The notes beneath the pieces were generated by a model, which saw only the letters and a list, made by a program, of their open reading frames with translations, was not told the origin of the DNA and did no database searches. The translations under genes were made by a program, and so were the position numbers. 64,000 nucleotides of DNA from Rhynchonema sp. JSB1_4 (taxonomy: Eukaryota > Nematoda > Chromadorea > Monhysterida > Xyalidae): NCBI GenBank assembly GCA_030248065.1, contig JASAMV010006441.1:1-64000 (forward strand), given 5' to 3'. Positions 39,988 through 52,700 of the stretch are shown here, piece after piece (the first letter of the stretch is position 1; every line of letters starts with the position of its first letter).

Positions 39988-42900
39988 ATGATCCCGATTT
40001 TCGTGGCCCTCTGTCTGGCCGGAAATTTTGGTAGGTGACATGCATTCTTGTCTGGCTTTCTTTCAATACTAAAAAAACAAGCATAAATTTTTAAATTTCA
40101 GTTTTCGGCGCCGATTCTGATTCCCCAACGCTGCTTGTTGGTGACACACAAGCAAACAACACTGATTGTCCGGTGATCAACGCGACAACATGCGCGCAGC
40201 ATGAGGAAAAGTGGGCTAACATTTTATTTTATTTTGTTTTTTTTAATAAACAGGATAAAAGTTAACTTTCCGATATAGCTCCAGATCCAACTCCCTGTCT
40301 CTTCCGGGCATGTGTGCCGCAGCTGATGTGTGCTTGCATGACAAACAAAATGTGACACGCTCATGGGCAAAGCTTCGAACCGCATTGCGACCATTTGTGG
40401 AAAGTGGCAACTTCGGCTATTTGATATCGTCAAATGATAGTCTGCATGCTTACTGCCTGTATGTTTTCGTTTGTTATTCTGCTTTGCTATGGTTGGGGCT
40501 CACGCATGATGAAAGCGGTTACGCAGACCAAGATATCGTCAAAGATATCGTTATTTGATATCGTCAAACTGCAGACCATATTTCTTGAGGTCGCAGACAC
40601 CTAATCGTTGCGAATGGATTCAGTTTAGGGCTCCACCAGATAGACCCGAAACCTGAAACATAAATTTTTTCTATGTCCACGTTTCGGGGTTTCGGGTTTT
40701 GAAAAAAAACCGAAACCCGAAACACGAAGCATGATAATCGAAAATGTTTCGACTGGCTGCATAAATTGTTCACGTCAGCTACAAGTGGCAAGACCGAAAC
40801 ATTTTCGATTATCATGCTTTGTGTTTCGGGTTTCGGGTTTTTTTCAAAACCCAAAACCCGAAGCGGACATACGTAGAAAAACATTTATGTTTCGGGTTTC
40901 GGGTCTATGTATATCTGGTGGAACCCTAACGAGCAGTGTTACTGCTTGTAACTCAGATGCCCTATGACTGTGCCCAAAAAAAACCAGGCAACCAAAGCTG
41001 GACTGAAACCAAAATGCAATAAACTGTGAGACCGTATGTACCTTTTGCATATGTATATGAAAGTACACGCCGATTGCATGCACACACCAAAATACAGCGT
41101 TCCTTTTTTCAGTATCTTTGAGTCTGCACTCGAGTGTGCCAAAAAGTGCGACTTTTTGGATAGTTCGGGATTCTACAGTTTGTTTCGTCGACCGTTTGAG
41201 TACACGTGCGTCAAGAAACGGAAAGGTTCGTTATACGCGAATAAACAGGAATTGAAGCGACGCGTGATCCGCAAAGGTTTAGCGTAATGCGACTAAAATT
41301 GGTACACCAACCCCAATGACAACAAAGATGCGGCCAAACCACAGTTTGGCAAGATGTATCGTCGTCCGCTTTTACCAAAAAGTGAATTTGACCAAATTAA
41401 TGAAAATACATTGCAAAGCGTGAAAAGTGTCCGATTATGCTTTTCCCAGACTTCGCGCATCAAGTGCAATGTTTCGTGCGCGCTGCTGGCGACACAGTCA
41501 ACGGTGTTGACCAGTGCACGCGAGAGTGCGGTGCACTGGTATTTGACGACATTTATCGGGTCAAGTTCGACTTTTACTCGCTAATCGGGGAGGACGGATG
41601 GCTGGCACAGAAATGCAGGTATGTAGTTGGTGGCTGTACTTAGATATTTGTTCCTTGCGTTACCTTCTTGTTGTTTGCTGCGGGAACGGAAACACAAGTT
41701 CATCACATGCGAGTTCATTTCAGACAAAGTACCCGTCTCCTAATGGCTGAAATGCCGCATTTTTTCAAAAATGGGACATGTCACCAAGTTCTTGTAAACA
41801 AAAACATGTTGAGGTTTTCGAATTAAGATCACAAGAACCTTTTCTGACTGGGATTAGACTTGAGACTTGAGGTTCAGGCTTCGGCTAAGGCTTAGGCCTG
41901 CGCCTCTCCAATTACAAGTCTCTTTGAGTGGCCGCTGTTTTTGGCGTCACTGCTTTTTTCACTGCTGCTTCGTCCGCCGCATCAAAATACGACTAACCTT
42001 CCGTAACAATACCATGTGTTCATGTGTATCTCAATTTTTGAAACATCACCGATACATGCAGCACGATAACGTGCTACTCGGACTGTCTGCACAATGTGTA
42101 TGAACATGTGTGTGACACGGACGACCCCGCACATTTATTGGACGGAATCGTTGGCTTCACAATGCACAGAGTCACCGAGATTATACTGGGTGAGTGAAAC
42201 ATCAATTTGGCTGGTAGTGACAGCGTGATTGTTAAAATCATCGAACTGGTTTTGGGGTCATCTGACCACAAAATATGCGTTCGTACTGACGATGACCTGG
42301 TGCACCGCCCATCAGTGAAAACAGGATCGAGCAGGCAACTTCGAGCGGTATCGAATTTAGTATAGTCTGTTGATTATATTTCGACATAGTGTATAAGCCC
42401 CATTCAGCGATGTTTGGAGCGGGCTGGGTCGACGCCATTCTAAATGAATGTTTCAGGCATTGCCAACTCATTCGCAGACCCATTGAACATTGTTGGTGCT
42501 GTACGATGACAGGCCACGTGTTTTTGCGCCACGCGGCAAGCAATGTTCAATCGGTCTTTTGCCTGAGTTAGCGAGGCTCGGTTAAACATTCATTAAGAAT
42601 GCCGCCCACCCCCCCCCCCAAAACAAAACGCACACAAAAAAAAAAAAAAACAACAAACAAACGACGGATTACTGAATTAACAATATGGAAGAGATTCACT
42701 GATGCCACTGATTTCGGCCAACGTAAATGTGGTCAGCGCTTGAAATGCGCAAAGTTTACGGTGATCGTTATTGGTGGCCGCAGCAAACAGTCAGTATTGT
42801 ACATATGTACATACCTACATATCCTAACTTCAAAAATGTCATTTGTTTCTGGACAGATCCGATCACCAAATTTCGATACCGACCTTCAGTGTCTTGCCTG

Positions 42901-43106
42901 TTATTTCAATTCTGAGCATGATCCGACTTTCAGACCTCAAACTCGAGGAATCCTTCCCGTCCGCGTGTCGTGACCTCGCGAGTCTGTACAAATCGCGCGG
43001 CTTCTTTTTCTACGCAACAATTGTCATTGTGTGTCTGGTGTTGGTGTGTTCGTGCTTCGGTATCCTCAAGGTGCTCAAACAATGGGGTTGCATTGGCGAC
43101 AGGTGA
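39988..43106 (+). CDS. Predicted Cys-rich single-pass membrane protein, family not recognised
   Basis: Exons that can be supported: 39988-40030 (signal peptide MIPIFVALCLAGNF), 40102-40210, about 40285-40421 (end uncertain), 41113-41225, 41450-41618, 42062-42189, 42457-42491, possibly 42857-42890, and 42934-43106 (stop TGA). Most phases agree. The ectodomain has spaced cysteines in several blocks: MCAAADVCLHDKQNVTRSW, ALECAKKCDFLDSSGFYSLF, CFVRAAGDTVNGVDQCTREC, and ITCYSDCLHNVYEHVCDTDD. Repeated CxxxC pairs and FYSL segments suggest two related Cys-rich modules. The last exon has a hydrophobic helix (FFFYATIVIVCLVLVCSCFG) and a short basic tail, so a type I membrane protein is inferred. Function is unknown. 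Intron 3 carries a mariner-like element (40628-40926). The junctions after 40421 and around 42491-42934 are the least certain; transcript data would settle them. Confidence 0.6.
40628..40926. mobile_element. MITE, Tc1/mariner-like (TA at both ends), copy 1
   Basis: Terminal inverted repeats GGGCTCCACCAGATA and TATCTGGTGGAACCC (one mismatch) are flanked by TA on each side, suggesting a TA target duplication. Subterminal CCCGAAACCCGAAAC repeats and an internal inverted repeat (AAGCATGATAATCGAAAATG) fill the 299 bp. No transposase. It lies in an intron of the Cys-rich membrane-protein gene. Confidence 0.7.
42278..42311 (+). repeat. Intronic core repeat, copy in the Cys-rich gene
   Basis: Contains ACTGACGATGACCTGGTGCA. 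Its host intron (42190-42456) starts GTGAGTGAAACATCA and ends TGAATGTTTCAG, so the intron ends are near-inverted repeats of each other. Confidence 0.65.
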
Positions 43107-43732
43107 ACGAACGGCTTTTGTCGTTTTGGTAGCTTGAAATATACTGTATGTAATTTGCGAAACCTTCCGGTGTTGTTTTCTATTAGTTTACTTTATGATC
43201 TCTGTGTTGAGCTGGCAGGGCTGTGCTGATTGAGGATACGAACTGAACATAAAAATTTATAAGCCTTTTAATTTTAGTCAGGCACATATACATACGAAAG
43301 TTTGATGATAAGGTAACATAATTCACCTAGACCGTGACAATAATTTTCGTTTAAAGCACACAAAAATTCTAGTCGTTCCATGGGAGTCAAAATTTGTGAA
43401 TTTGTGACGAGAAGACAATTTAAAAAAGTATGCAAGCAGCTCATGCACAGCAGCATAGATGATAATTTAACTAAAAGGACCAGGTACCGAATAATGAAAA
43501 ATGCGGTCTCACACGGCAAATGAGAGACACTCCTGACACAACGATGTAATATCTGTTAGGCTCTAAGTTCTTAATCGAACTGCGAAAAAAGAAAGATAAA
43601 GAAAAAAGTCAAAACAAAAAACAAATAAAGCGCACTCACAAACAAGCGATAACTGTCGCACGTGCAAAAACTTAAGAAGGCCAACAAAACGAACATACGT
43701 AAAATCAAAGTTCATCAGTCAAAACATGCTTC
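43107..43732. other. Convergent intergenic region between gene 3 and myosin
   Basis: The stop codons of the plus-strand membrane-protein gene and the minus-strand myosin gene face each other 626 bp apart. AT-rich, no gene. An AATAAA at 43624 on the plus strand could serve gene 3. Confidence 0.55.
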
Positions 43733-46700
43733 TCAAACTTGAGTTTCAGTCGGGCTTTTGTATAGCGCAGTCGGCGTCTTAGATCGACGGCGGCCCAGGG
43801 CGGAACTGGATGTCTGGAAAAAGTTATCGAAAAGAATTGAAATTAAAATTTTGTAACCAAGACTTGAAAGCCGTTTGAAAATGAACCATGCGCGCTTGCA
43901 CGTTGGCAGAACTTGGATATAATGTACACAAAATGGTCAACGCAAACAGTTGCACAGCAGGGTAGTGAGGGCCAGATTAATGTATTTAGCCGGTTTTTAG
44001 TAATTTTATTTGTAGCGTGCAACGTGGAATATTCACAAAGGCAGAAAATTGTTGGAAAAATATTGCATATTGAAAGTGGAGCGATATTCGGAAAACAGCG
44101 TTGGTGTACCGCACAGAGATTGTCCTTTTTTTGAACAACTCGATCTCCAGGAACATAAAAAGACCAGCTTATTGTCAAATCGTCAAGTCTCGTGGTCAAC
44201 TCAGCTCCAGTCAAAAGAGCCCGTGTCTCATTCTCACTATAAATCTGATCTCGCTGTCCGGTTTTCGCAACACTGTTCTCCTTTAATCAATTTAATTTAC
44301 ACAAATCAATATCAATCCTCAATCTTTCCAATGTGCTGCGCGTCTTGTCCAGGCACCACCAACAGTACACGTCGACGTCTGCCCAGACGCACTGTGCTGT
44401 GTCGCGAGCCAACTGATGTTTCACTCACTAGATCACTTTGCAGCGCGCCGCCGGCCGTTGGCGTGATGCTGGTGGCCAGAGCTTGTTGGATTGAGTAGCG
44501 CTCACCATGACCTGATGCAGGCATTGCCAGCGAGCTGCTCTAAAATTCAGGCATTGTCAGGGGTGGGGTTAGGCACTAGGGCGACTAGGCCTATACTAGG
44601 AAGCCTAACAGCAAAGCCTGGGCAGCCAAGCCTATAGGGTGCTAAGGTCATGCCAGGCGGTATGGCTGTATCGTTCGGAATCGAAGCTTTGTTTTCTTCG
44701 AAATCGTCGCGACTCCAATGTGCGGGACGGCTGAAACCGTTGCGAACATTTTGATGTGCAGTGCAGTGGGGCGATTGAATTCACGGCATGAAGGCACGAG
44801 ATGAAGTGACAGAGTTGGTGAAAATGTGAATTTAAGAGTGTTAGCCAAGCGGCTGGGTTCTGGTTTTCAGTTATCTGTTACCAAGTGGTTGCGGAAGTGG
44901 AATCGCTTTGCAGTAAAACGGCGTCAGTCACAAATCACAAGTACAGACATACCGTGCTAAGTAAACAAACAGTGTTTCACAACAATAAATGCGTTTTTTT
45001 TTAAAAATGGTCTTTCAAAGTCAAGTGAGCGAGTTTGTAGCATCAGGGTCAAAATGGTCTTTTTGCTGGGTGGGTCACATGAAAAAGCTTTGAAGACTGA
45101 ATTTTGGCCCACCCTTCGGTCAAATACTGATACCAATCAGAGCCAGCAGGTGCACGGAATATCGTATTTTTGCATGCAAACTATTTCCGTGTTGCGGATT
45201 ACAGATTCTGAGCCCACCTTTCAAAGGGGATGACTGTATCAGCCTAAAGAATCCTAACGTTTCACGCCACTTCCTTACCGAATGCATAAGTCCGGATCGA
45301 CTTGGCATCAGGCTACTGCCCCTGACACGTGCGACCATGTCTTCGGCCAATTGTGCTCGTTCGTTCGCTTCTGAGTACAGGTTCTGCAGCTGACGCAGTT
45401 TCTGCATGTTCATGTTCGACACTTCTTCCTGCAATTACGGTAGGTCAAGGATACGGGTTTAAATAAAAACTGATTAACCACGAGTAAACTGAAGATGGTA
45501 TAAACAATGCATAAACGTCACCGTTTCCTCCATCTGTCGTTTGTACGATTTCATCTTGTCCTGCAGTTTGCCCATGTATTCGCGCGCACGCTGCTCGGAC
45601 TTGCGCTCGTTGTCAACCTGAATCAGCAAGGTGACAACCTGATGTTTCACACTTCTATGCATGTGCAGCAACAGAAGTCACTCCTCCACACAATCCGATG
45701 TGGGAACAATACTTTTGGGCGACCCGTTATCTTTCGATACAACACAACAATGACACGGCGCAGACCAACCAAATACTGCAGATCGCGATGTTTGCGTTCC
45801 TGTTGTTTGGCGAGTTTCTTCGCTTCGGCGCTGCGCCGTTGCTCCAATTCTAGCTCACCCTGTAGTTCGATCACGCGCGCCTCCAACTGGGCCACCAGAC
45901 GACGGCTGCCTTTCGATAGTTGATCCTCGGCATCAGCCAGACGCGCTTGTAGGTCCTGTGTGAGCGCGTGAAACATTAGGTAGGATTTTGGAACACGGCA
46001 TGCAAATTTGTTATCGGTTCTGTTCGGTGTTTTTTGGACATGGTCCGAGATACTTTGCGACAGATCTCAGCCAGTCATAATAGTTCTTCCGTTTGTCATT
46101 ATCTAGAGAGAGACGATCAATTATGCCGATCACCGACCTTAATCTTATTGTCCAGGTCCTTCTTCGCCTTCTCCGCGCCCTCCATGTTGTTCTGCGCGAA
46201 TTTCAGGTCGTCCATCGCCTTCTGTGCCTCGGCCTGCGCTCGTCGCATCGCCTCCTCCTTCGTCTTCAGATCCGATGTTATGTCGTCGAGCTCGCTCTGT
46301 TTAAATGGAAAACTTTAATTTGAGCAAAAATTGTATCATTTAGCCACGGGGAAAATGGATTGCAATGAATCTTAATCTGATTTTGAATTATTGGTATATT
46401 TTTACGGTTGTTTTTCAGTTCATTACTCGCGCGATTGCATAACCGCACAATGTTAGCAAAAAATTCTCATCGTACCATTTTCAGTCTGACAAGTCTTTGT
46501 GCACAACTTAGCACCGGACGTCACAGCTCCACAAATTGTGGTTCAAAACGAAAGCCGAAGAAGTTTCATTACCCTCGGCTGCCGGGAATGTATATTGGAA
46601 TTTGGAATGCATGTCCAAAAATTTGGCCTAAATCTGGCCAACACAATGAACGCTGGTCATCAACAGATTACATTGGCCCGTATTCCCGATCGCGCAATCA

Positions 46701-49700
46701 GAATCGCACGATGCAATTGAAAAAGCCCGTGTATCGCACGCTCTCCACCTCGGTGCATACATTCACTTTTTACTCCCAAAACATTTGTGGGTTGAACAAC
46801 GCAAGCACGCGGCAAATTGACATCAGACAGCTGGATGCAGAGTTGGGCAAAAAACGACGGCGTTTAGATAAAAATTGACAAAAAATCGTCACGCGCTTGA
46901 AAATGGCAGTTAAAACGCTTTTATTTTGCCTCATTAATATCCAGAATCACTATTTAGCCCGACGTACCTTTTCAAAGTTTTTGGAACATTGTTCGGGCAT
47001 CTGGGTGTTTTTGAAAAAAACATTTTAAAAAAAAACAACGTTTTTTGTCCACCCCTAGCTGGCAGTTGTCATCATCGCTTTGAAATGCACCGCGCAATCG
47101 GGAATTCGAGTCAGTGTCACGACGTGTTTATGCCCTCGCGCCCGCTGTTTTGGCGTATTTGCGTTGATGACAAAAAACAATCAGCCATCATTTTAGGCGT
47201 ACACGACCAACCGTTTTCGCCTGTACTTCGTGCTCCAACTTTCGTCGTTGTGCCATCAAACTGGTCGCGCCGGTCTGCAGCAGACTCAGCTCATCCCTCA
47301 CTGACGACAGTTCGCCTTCAGCCGAACGACGCGCGCGTTCCGCCTGTATAAATATAGCGCCAGTGGGTTTAGTGATCTAAGTGTATAAACATAGCGCATA
47401 CAAAAGTATTGACATTTGTGTGTAACATTGGACGCAGCTGGAGGGCTGACGTTTCAGCTCATCAGTTAAGATGGGATCCCGGCCAATACGCACAGTGCAA
47501 CAAATGCAACATATACAACATTACATATGGAACAGCACATGGAGGTCATACCAAAGACGGGCGACTGAAAGCTTCTGATATGGATGAGGTGGAAATATTT
47601 CCATCAAACCTGCTCCTGCAGCGTTGTCAATTCCTCCTTCTCGCTGTTCAGTTGATTCACCCTGCGTTCCATACCGACGTAACTGTCGCGAATGTCATTG
47701 CGTTCGCGCGTTAGCTCGTCGATTTGGGCCTGTTAGAAACGCATTTTGATCCGTTGATGTTCAATGGTTACGTCAACTTTTCACATGCGTTTTGCGCACA
47801 TGGGCACTGCGTGTGCCCGCGGGCGTAGTCTCGTCAAGTTCTGTTTGGATCAGCTTATGACAAGAGTGACTCAATTTTGACCAGCGGAAATGTTGTGCAG
47901 GAAAAAAGAACGTGGTCTAAATTTAGTGCTAAAACCTGTCTTATGTCTTACAGAATAAATTCACGGTTTGAATCTGAATGCTGCGGTTCAAACGAAAATG
48001 AAAATAACACTCTGCCTCTACCGATAGTGTCCACGGATGAGAAAAGTTGATGTGACCAATAGGTTCCAAACAGTAGAAACAGAAAAAAGCCGGCTGCAAC
48101 CTGTAGTTCGCGAATGAGTTCCTGGAACTTTTTGTTGTTCTTTGCGGCGTCCTGCGTGGCGCGACTGGCCTGATCCAGACTCAGTTCCATGTCGCTGATG
48201 TCCGTCTCCAACTTCTTCTTGATTCGCAGCAGCTCAGCGCGATTGCGTGTCTCCGCCTCGAGACTTGCCTGAATTTCAGGGAGGGGATGATGAACGTTTG
48301 CCTGAATTCCAAGGAATGTTGAAATCAGCAGTAGCCTGATTCGCTGCTTTGACCATGAGTTGTATGGATTAGTGTGTTTTCTGCGGTTGCCTATTTCGCA
48401 CCACTATAATAAAGCATAGTCCATTTGTCTGAAGCTCAGTTGCAGATCCAAGGCCTTGGCCTAATTGACCACCTGCATGGATTCAAGTGCGCGCGCGTGA
48501 TTCTTGCGCGTGTTTTCGAATTCCTCCTCCTTCTCCCGTACACGTCTGTCGATGTCTTGACGTGTGTTCGACAGCTCGATAAGCAGACGGGCGTTCTGGC
48601 ATTTGGATTTTTTTAACATTTTGGAAAAAGAAACGAAATATAACGAAAAAAATGGTTTTACCTTCGATTCCTCAGCTTCCAGTGCCATTTCCGCTTCTTC
48701 CAGTGCGTGCTAAAATAGGTTGGCGAGGAAGTTTTAAATTAACTTTGAGCGAAAGTTGAGTGATCTTTTGGTGTAACATTCAGGTGTGATAGAGCTCTGA
48801 CATGCTATACCCTCTCATTTCTATGCTTATGTAGTTTATGCGCTTTCAGAAACAAACCTTGTCTCTTGTTTGAATCATAGCAATTCTGACTTTACATTTT
48901 CCTTGCTGTCACTGTTCATAACATGGTGCATGGACTTCCTCTTTGCCAACCTATGTATGTACCTAGTTCCTGGATACCTGCAGCTCATCTTTCTCCAACT
49001 CCAATCGTCGTCTCATTTTCTGCAGTTCGTGTGCCGATCTGCCACCCTCGCCCAATTGGTCGTGCAAATCCTTCAACTCTTGTGCGATATGGTCGCGTTC
49101 ACGTTTGGCGGCCGCAACCTGCGCAAATTTGTGGGTTGGGTCTTTTTGCAAGTTGGTTAGGTCAATTTTGAAATGCCTCAGTCTTATACACGCAGTAAAC
49201 GATCAGGATGGTGTTTGAAACGAACGGTAAAAAGTCGAGTGGAATTACATGTGCCCACAAACGGATATGTTTCACCAGTGGCGCAAACGTCACCCCACCA
49301 TCAGGTATACATTCCGTCATTGAGTCCGTCTTGGTGGGCGGATGGCCTCCACTCACCTCAGGCACAGGACCTTTTAATATCTATGCTGCTAAAACACAAA
49401 CATTTTTTGCCCCCCCCAGACATTTAAAGGGGGGGGGGCCACCCACCATACGTATAATCGATAAAGCTTATTGGGTTTCACAATGCAGTGTTTCAAAAAA
49501 AGTCTTGTGTGTCATGTGACCACGGCGGATCCGATGTGGTGGCCAAGTGGGACACCAAAGCAACATGGGTACCACATGCCTGATCGGCGGCTTCATCCAA
49601 CTGTGTCCTGACGCGATGCAACTCGGTCTGTGCCTGTCGTGTCTCGTGCTGACTGCCGTCTAGTTCCTGCTGCAGCGTCTGCACTTTGGCCTTCCATTCG

Positions 49701-52700
49701 TCGAGCACCTTGTCGAATTGTTTCTGCTTCTTCTCCAGCGCCGTCAGCTGGCTGTGCGCCTGCGCGGATAAATTGGGCTTTGAATTACGTAAACCTGTAA
49801 TGGTGAAGCACTGTATACTTGGTTAGAGCACGTGGATTGCTTATGATTGAACGGTGTTCAAATGGTGCTTACCGCAGGCATCCCACTGAGGGCTAATTAA
49901 GACGTTCTATCTATTGACATTTTCAGGTGTGTTTATTTCATAACGCTCTACACATAACGCTCTACATAACGCATACACATGTGGGTACATAGTGCGGGTT
50001 TATTTGGGAATTTAGTTTTTTCTCGAACTTCAAATCCGAACTGAGTCCCCAGCGGACTTCGGTGACATTCTCCGGTAACAACAGGTGAGTCAATGCCTAA
50101 GCCAAACATTGAAAGCTAAATTCTCAAAGCACTCAGCGCACACAGGAATACAGTACTCGACACGACATCATGTACTGTGTCGTCTCGTATGACACAAGCG
50201 CGGCGACTCATGTTCAGCCACACCGTGCGTGTGTGCCACCGCGGCACCCCATCTTCCCCGTACCCTGTCAGCATCGACTTGTGCGTCCTCCAATTCGCCC
50301 TGCAGTTTGTGTCTCTGTTTCTCCACACCCTGCAGCCGGGTCACGTGTGCATCCAGCTGCTCCTGCAGCTCCTGACATTTGAGTTGCAGACGGCGGCGTT
50401 GCTCCTCGGCCTCGCCGTGACCGGTGCCACCTGGATAATTGGCATATGCCATTTGGTAGTGCTTCATTCATTGATTGATTTGTGATCAGCGTACAGTGAA
50501 TGATAGTGCAGGTGATCCTAGTGCAATCGAATGCCTTGAATCACTGTAGAGCCGTGATATGATTAGGGGTGCTAGTAGTGCACTATGTGATATCGAAATT
50601 GTGAATTGTGAACTTGTGATCTTTTTACTGTTCGTGATTTGCAAACACTGCACTGGCCTTAAAGGTGATTCCATGTGCGCAAGAAATCTGTTCAACTCAC
50701 ACGTGTCTCAATCATTTTTGAAACGTGTTCTCAATACTTACCTCTTACTGGAAATAAAAACAACGTTTCCACTGATAACTGTGAATCACCATAAAGAATA
50801 TGACATTAAGACTTCAACCTTCGGTTTCATACTTTGACCGCCACATCTGTGCCTCAGCGATCGCTTTCTGCAGCTGACGTTGTAGATCGGACTTCGAGTC
50901 ACCCAGCTCTTCGGCCTGTTGACGCAACAAGTCAGCCTCGTGCTGCGCGTTGCTCAGCTGAACAGAAGAGAGGCGTGAGGCTCATTGAAACTTGTGTACA
51001 CGTGGTGCGTACTGTTTTTAGCAAAATCGGTTAACAAGTTGGTGATCGGATTGATCCTGTCTGGGCCACGGCAATTTTCATGTTTTTAAGATACTTTTTG
51101 GGAGTTGTACCCGACTGTGGTGATTTCGCCAGCGTTAATGGTATTACCATACCATGGAGCCTGGGAATCTCGGAACAAAAGTTGTATTCTTAAAGCAGAT
51201 CTGATACCGAACATCAAGTTTAATCCTGGCCCCAACACGTATTAAATAGGTGCACATCGTGAACCTGATGCAAAGCGGATGCTCGCTCGCGCTCCAGTTG
51301 TTCCGTTGAGCGTCGTAACTCCTCCGCCTCCATCGCCGCCTGATGTCGGAATCGTGTCAGATGCGCAATCTGCTGTTCGGCTTCCTCCAGCTGCCGGACC
51401 AGTTCGGCGTTCTCCGATTGTGTCTTGCCGCGTTGGTTCATCAGGTCGGCCAGTTGACGCGCCTGACACACACCGACAAAATGACAACACTGTTGCTCAG
51501 GTGTTTGAATGGGATCCGATATGGGATCCCGGTTCTTCTCCAGTCCTGGTCATCCGTGAATTTGCATAATGCTCAAACTTCCGGGTATTACTACAAATTT
51601 GACAATATTATGCCGCTTTCGTCCGAAAAACGCCACTATGTGACAACCAGCCCGTAAACAATGCGCTCGAAGTCACTAGTGACGGTATATTGTTTTGAAT
51701 GTATTCCGGCAAGGTTCTGATGCACTACATATCTGGTCGGTGTTTGAAAACAGGTCGAAATTCGGTAGCCTTCGTGCTCGAGTTTCATAGGTTCGCATAT
51801 TTTTAAGCCCAAAGCCTTAACAGTCATCCGTCAGTGTCCTCCTCCTTGTTTCAACAACCGACCTGTTCGTCGTATCTCATCTGCAGTTCGGTGAGTTGCA
51901 CCTCGATCTGTTTGCTCATTCGATCGGCGTTTGCGCGCGCCTTTGTCTCGCTGTCCAACGACGCGTGACAGTCCTCGAACTCGCGTTGTGCCACGTTGCG
52001 CTCCTTCTCCATCCTGTATGTATACATATGTCGATGGAGTTATTCGGTGGTCATAAAGTGCTGCATACAGACCCTTTTCTAGTTAGACACAAATTAGTTC
52101 CCAAGACAAATGAAAAAACGTGATCTCGTTTCAGTGTTTTGGACACAAATGCAGGTGTACATTTGTGCTCCTGGCCGCATGCTGGGCATCAATTGCTGTT
52201 GTGAATGTTTAGTGGGTTTGATCATTGCTTTTGGTATATTTATGAATCTGGACTATGTCACGGACAGTATTTGACGGGTCCATCGAATACGATAAACTCT
52301 AAACCACTTACTTCACTCTGGCCTTCTGCAGTTGATCCACTTGTTCATTCAATTCAGCGACGGCATCGTTGTGTTTCTTGCGTAGCGCACCGATTGATTG
52401 CTCGTGCACGACCTATGGTACGTGCAGAAGATATTACTATCGAACTTGGTTCTGTTCGCAAAAAAGTAAAACAGATGTGCAGAAATTCCACTAACCACAG
52501 CTTCTTCCATCTCTCGGCGCAGTTTCGCCACTTCTGCCTCGCGTTTACGATTCATTTCCATCTGGGTCTGTGTCGCACCACCTGCCTCCTCAAGGCGATC
52601 GGTCATTTCATCAAGCTCGGCTTGCAGATCCGCTCGTGATTTTTCGGCCTGAGATTATAGGCACGTGATTAAGATGTTTTTGTGCGTTTCAGACATGTAA

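Noticed and set aside
44429..44539. Separate small gene starting at the ATG in [14 protein letters not shown]
   Set aside because: An in-frame acceptor 15 nt upstream joins it in phase to the myosin tail exon, and the next exon gives a clean stop; a myosin tailpiece is the simpler reading.
46408..46878. 156-residue plus-strand open frame
   Set aside because: It lies within a myosin intron, opposite strand, with no domain, signal peptide or splice support.
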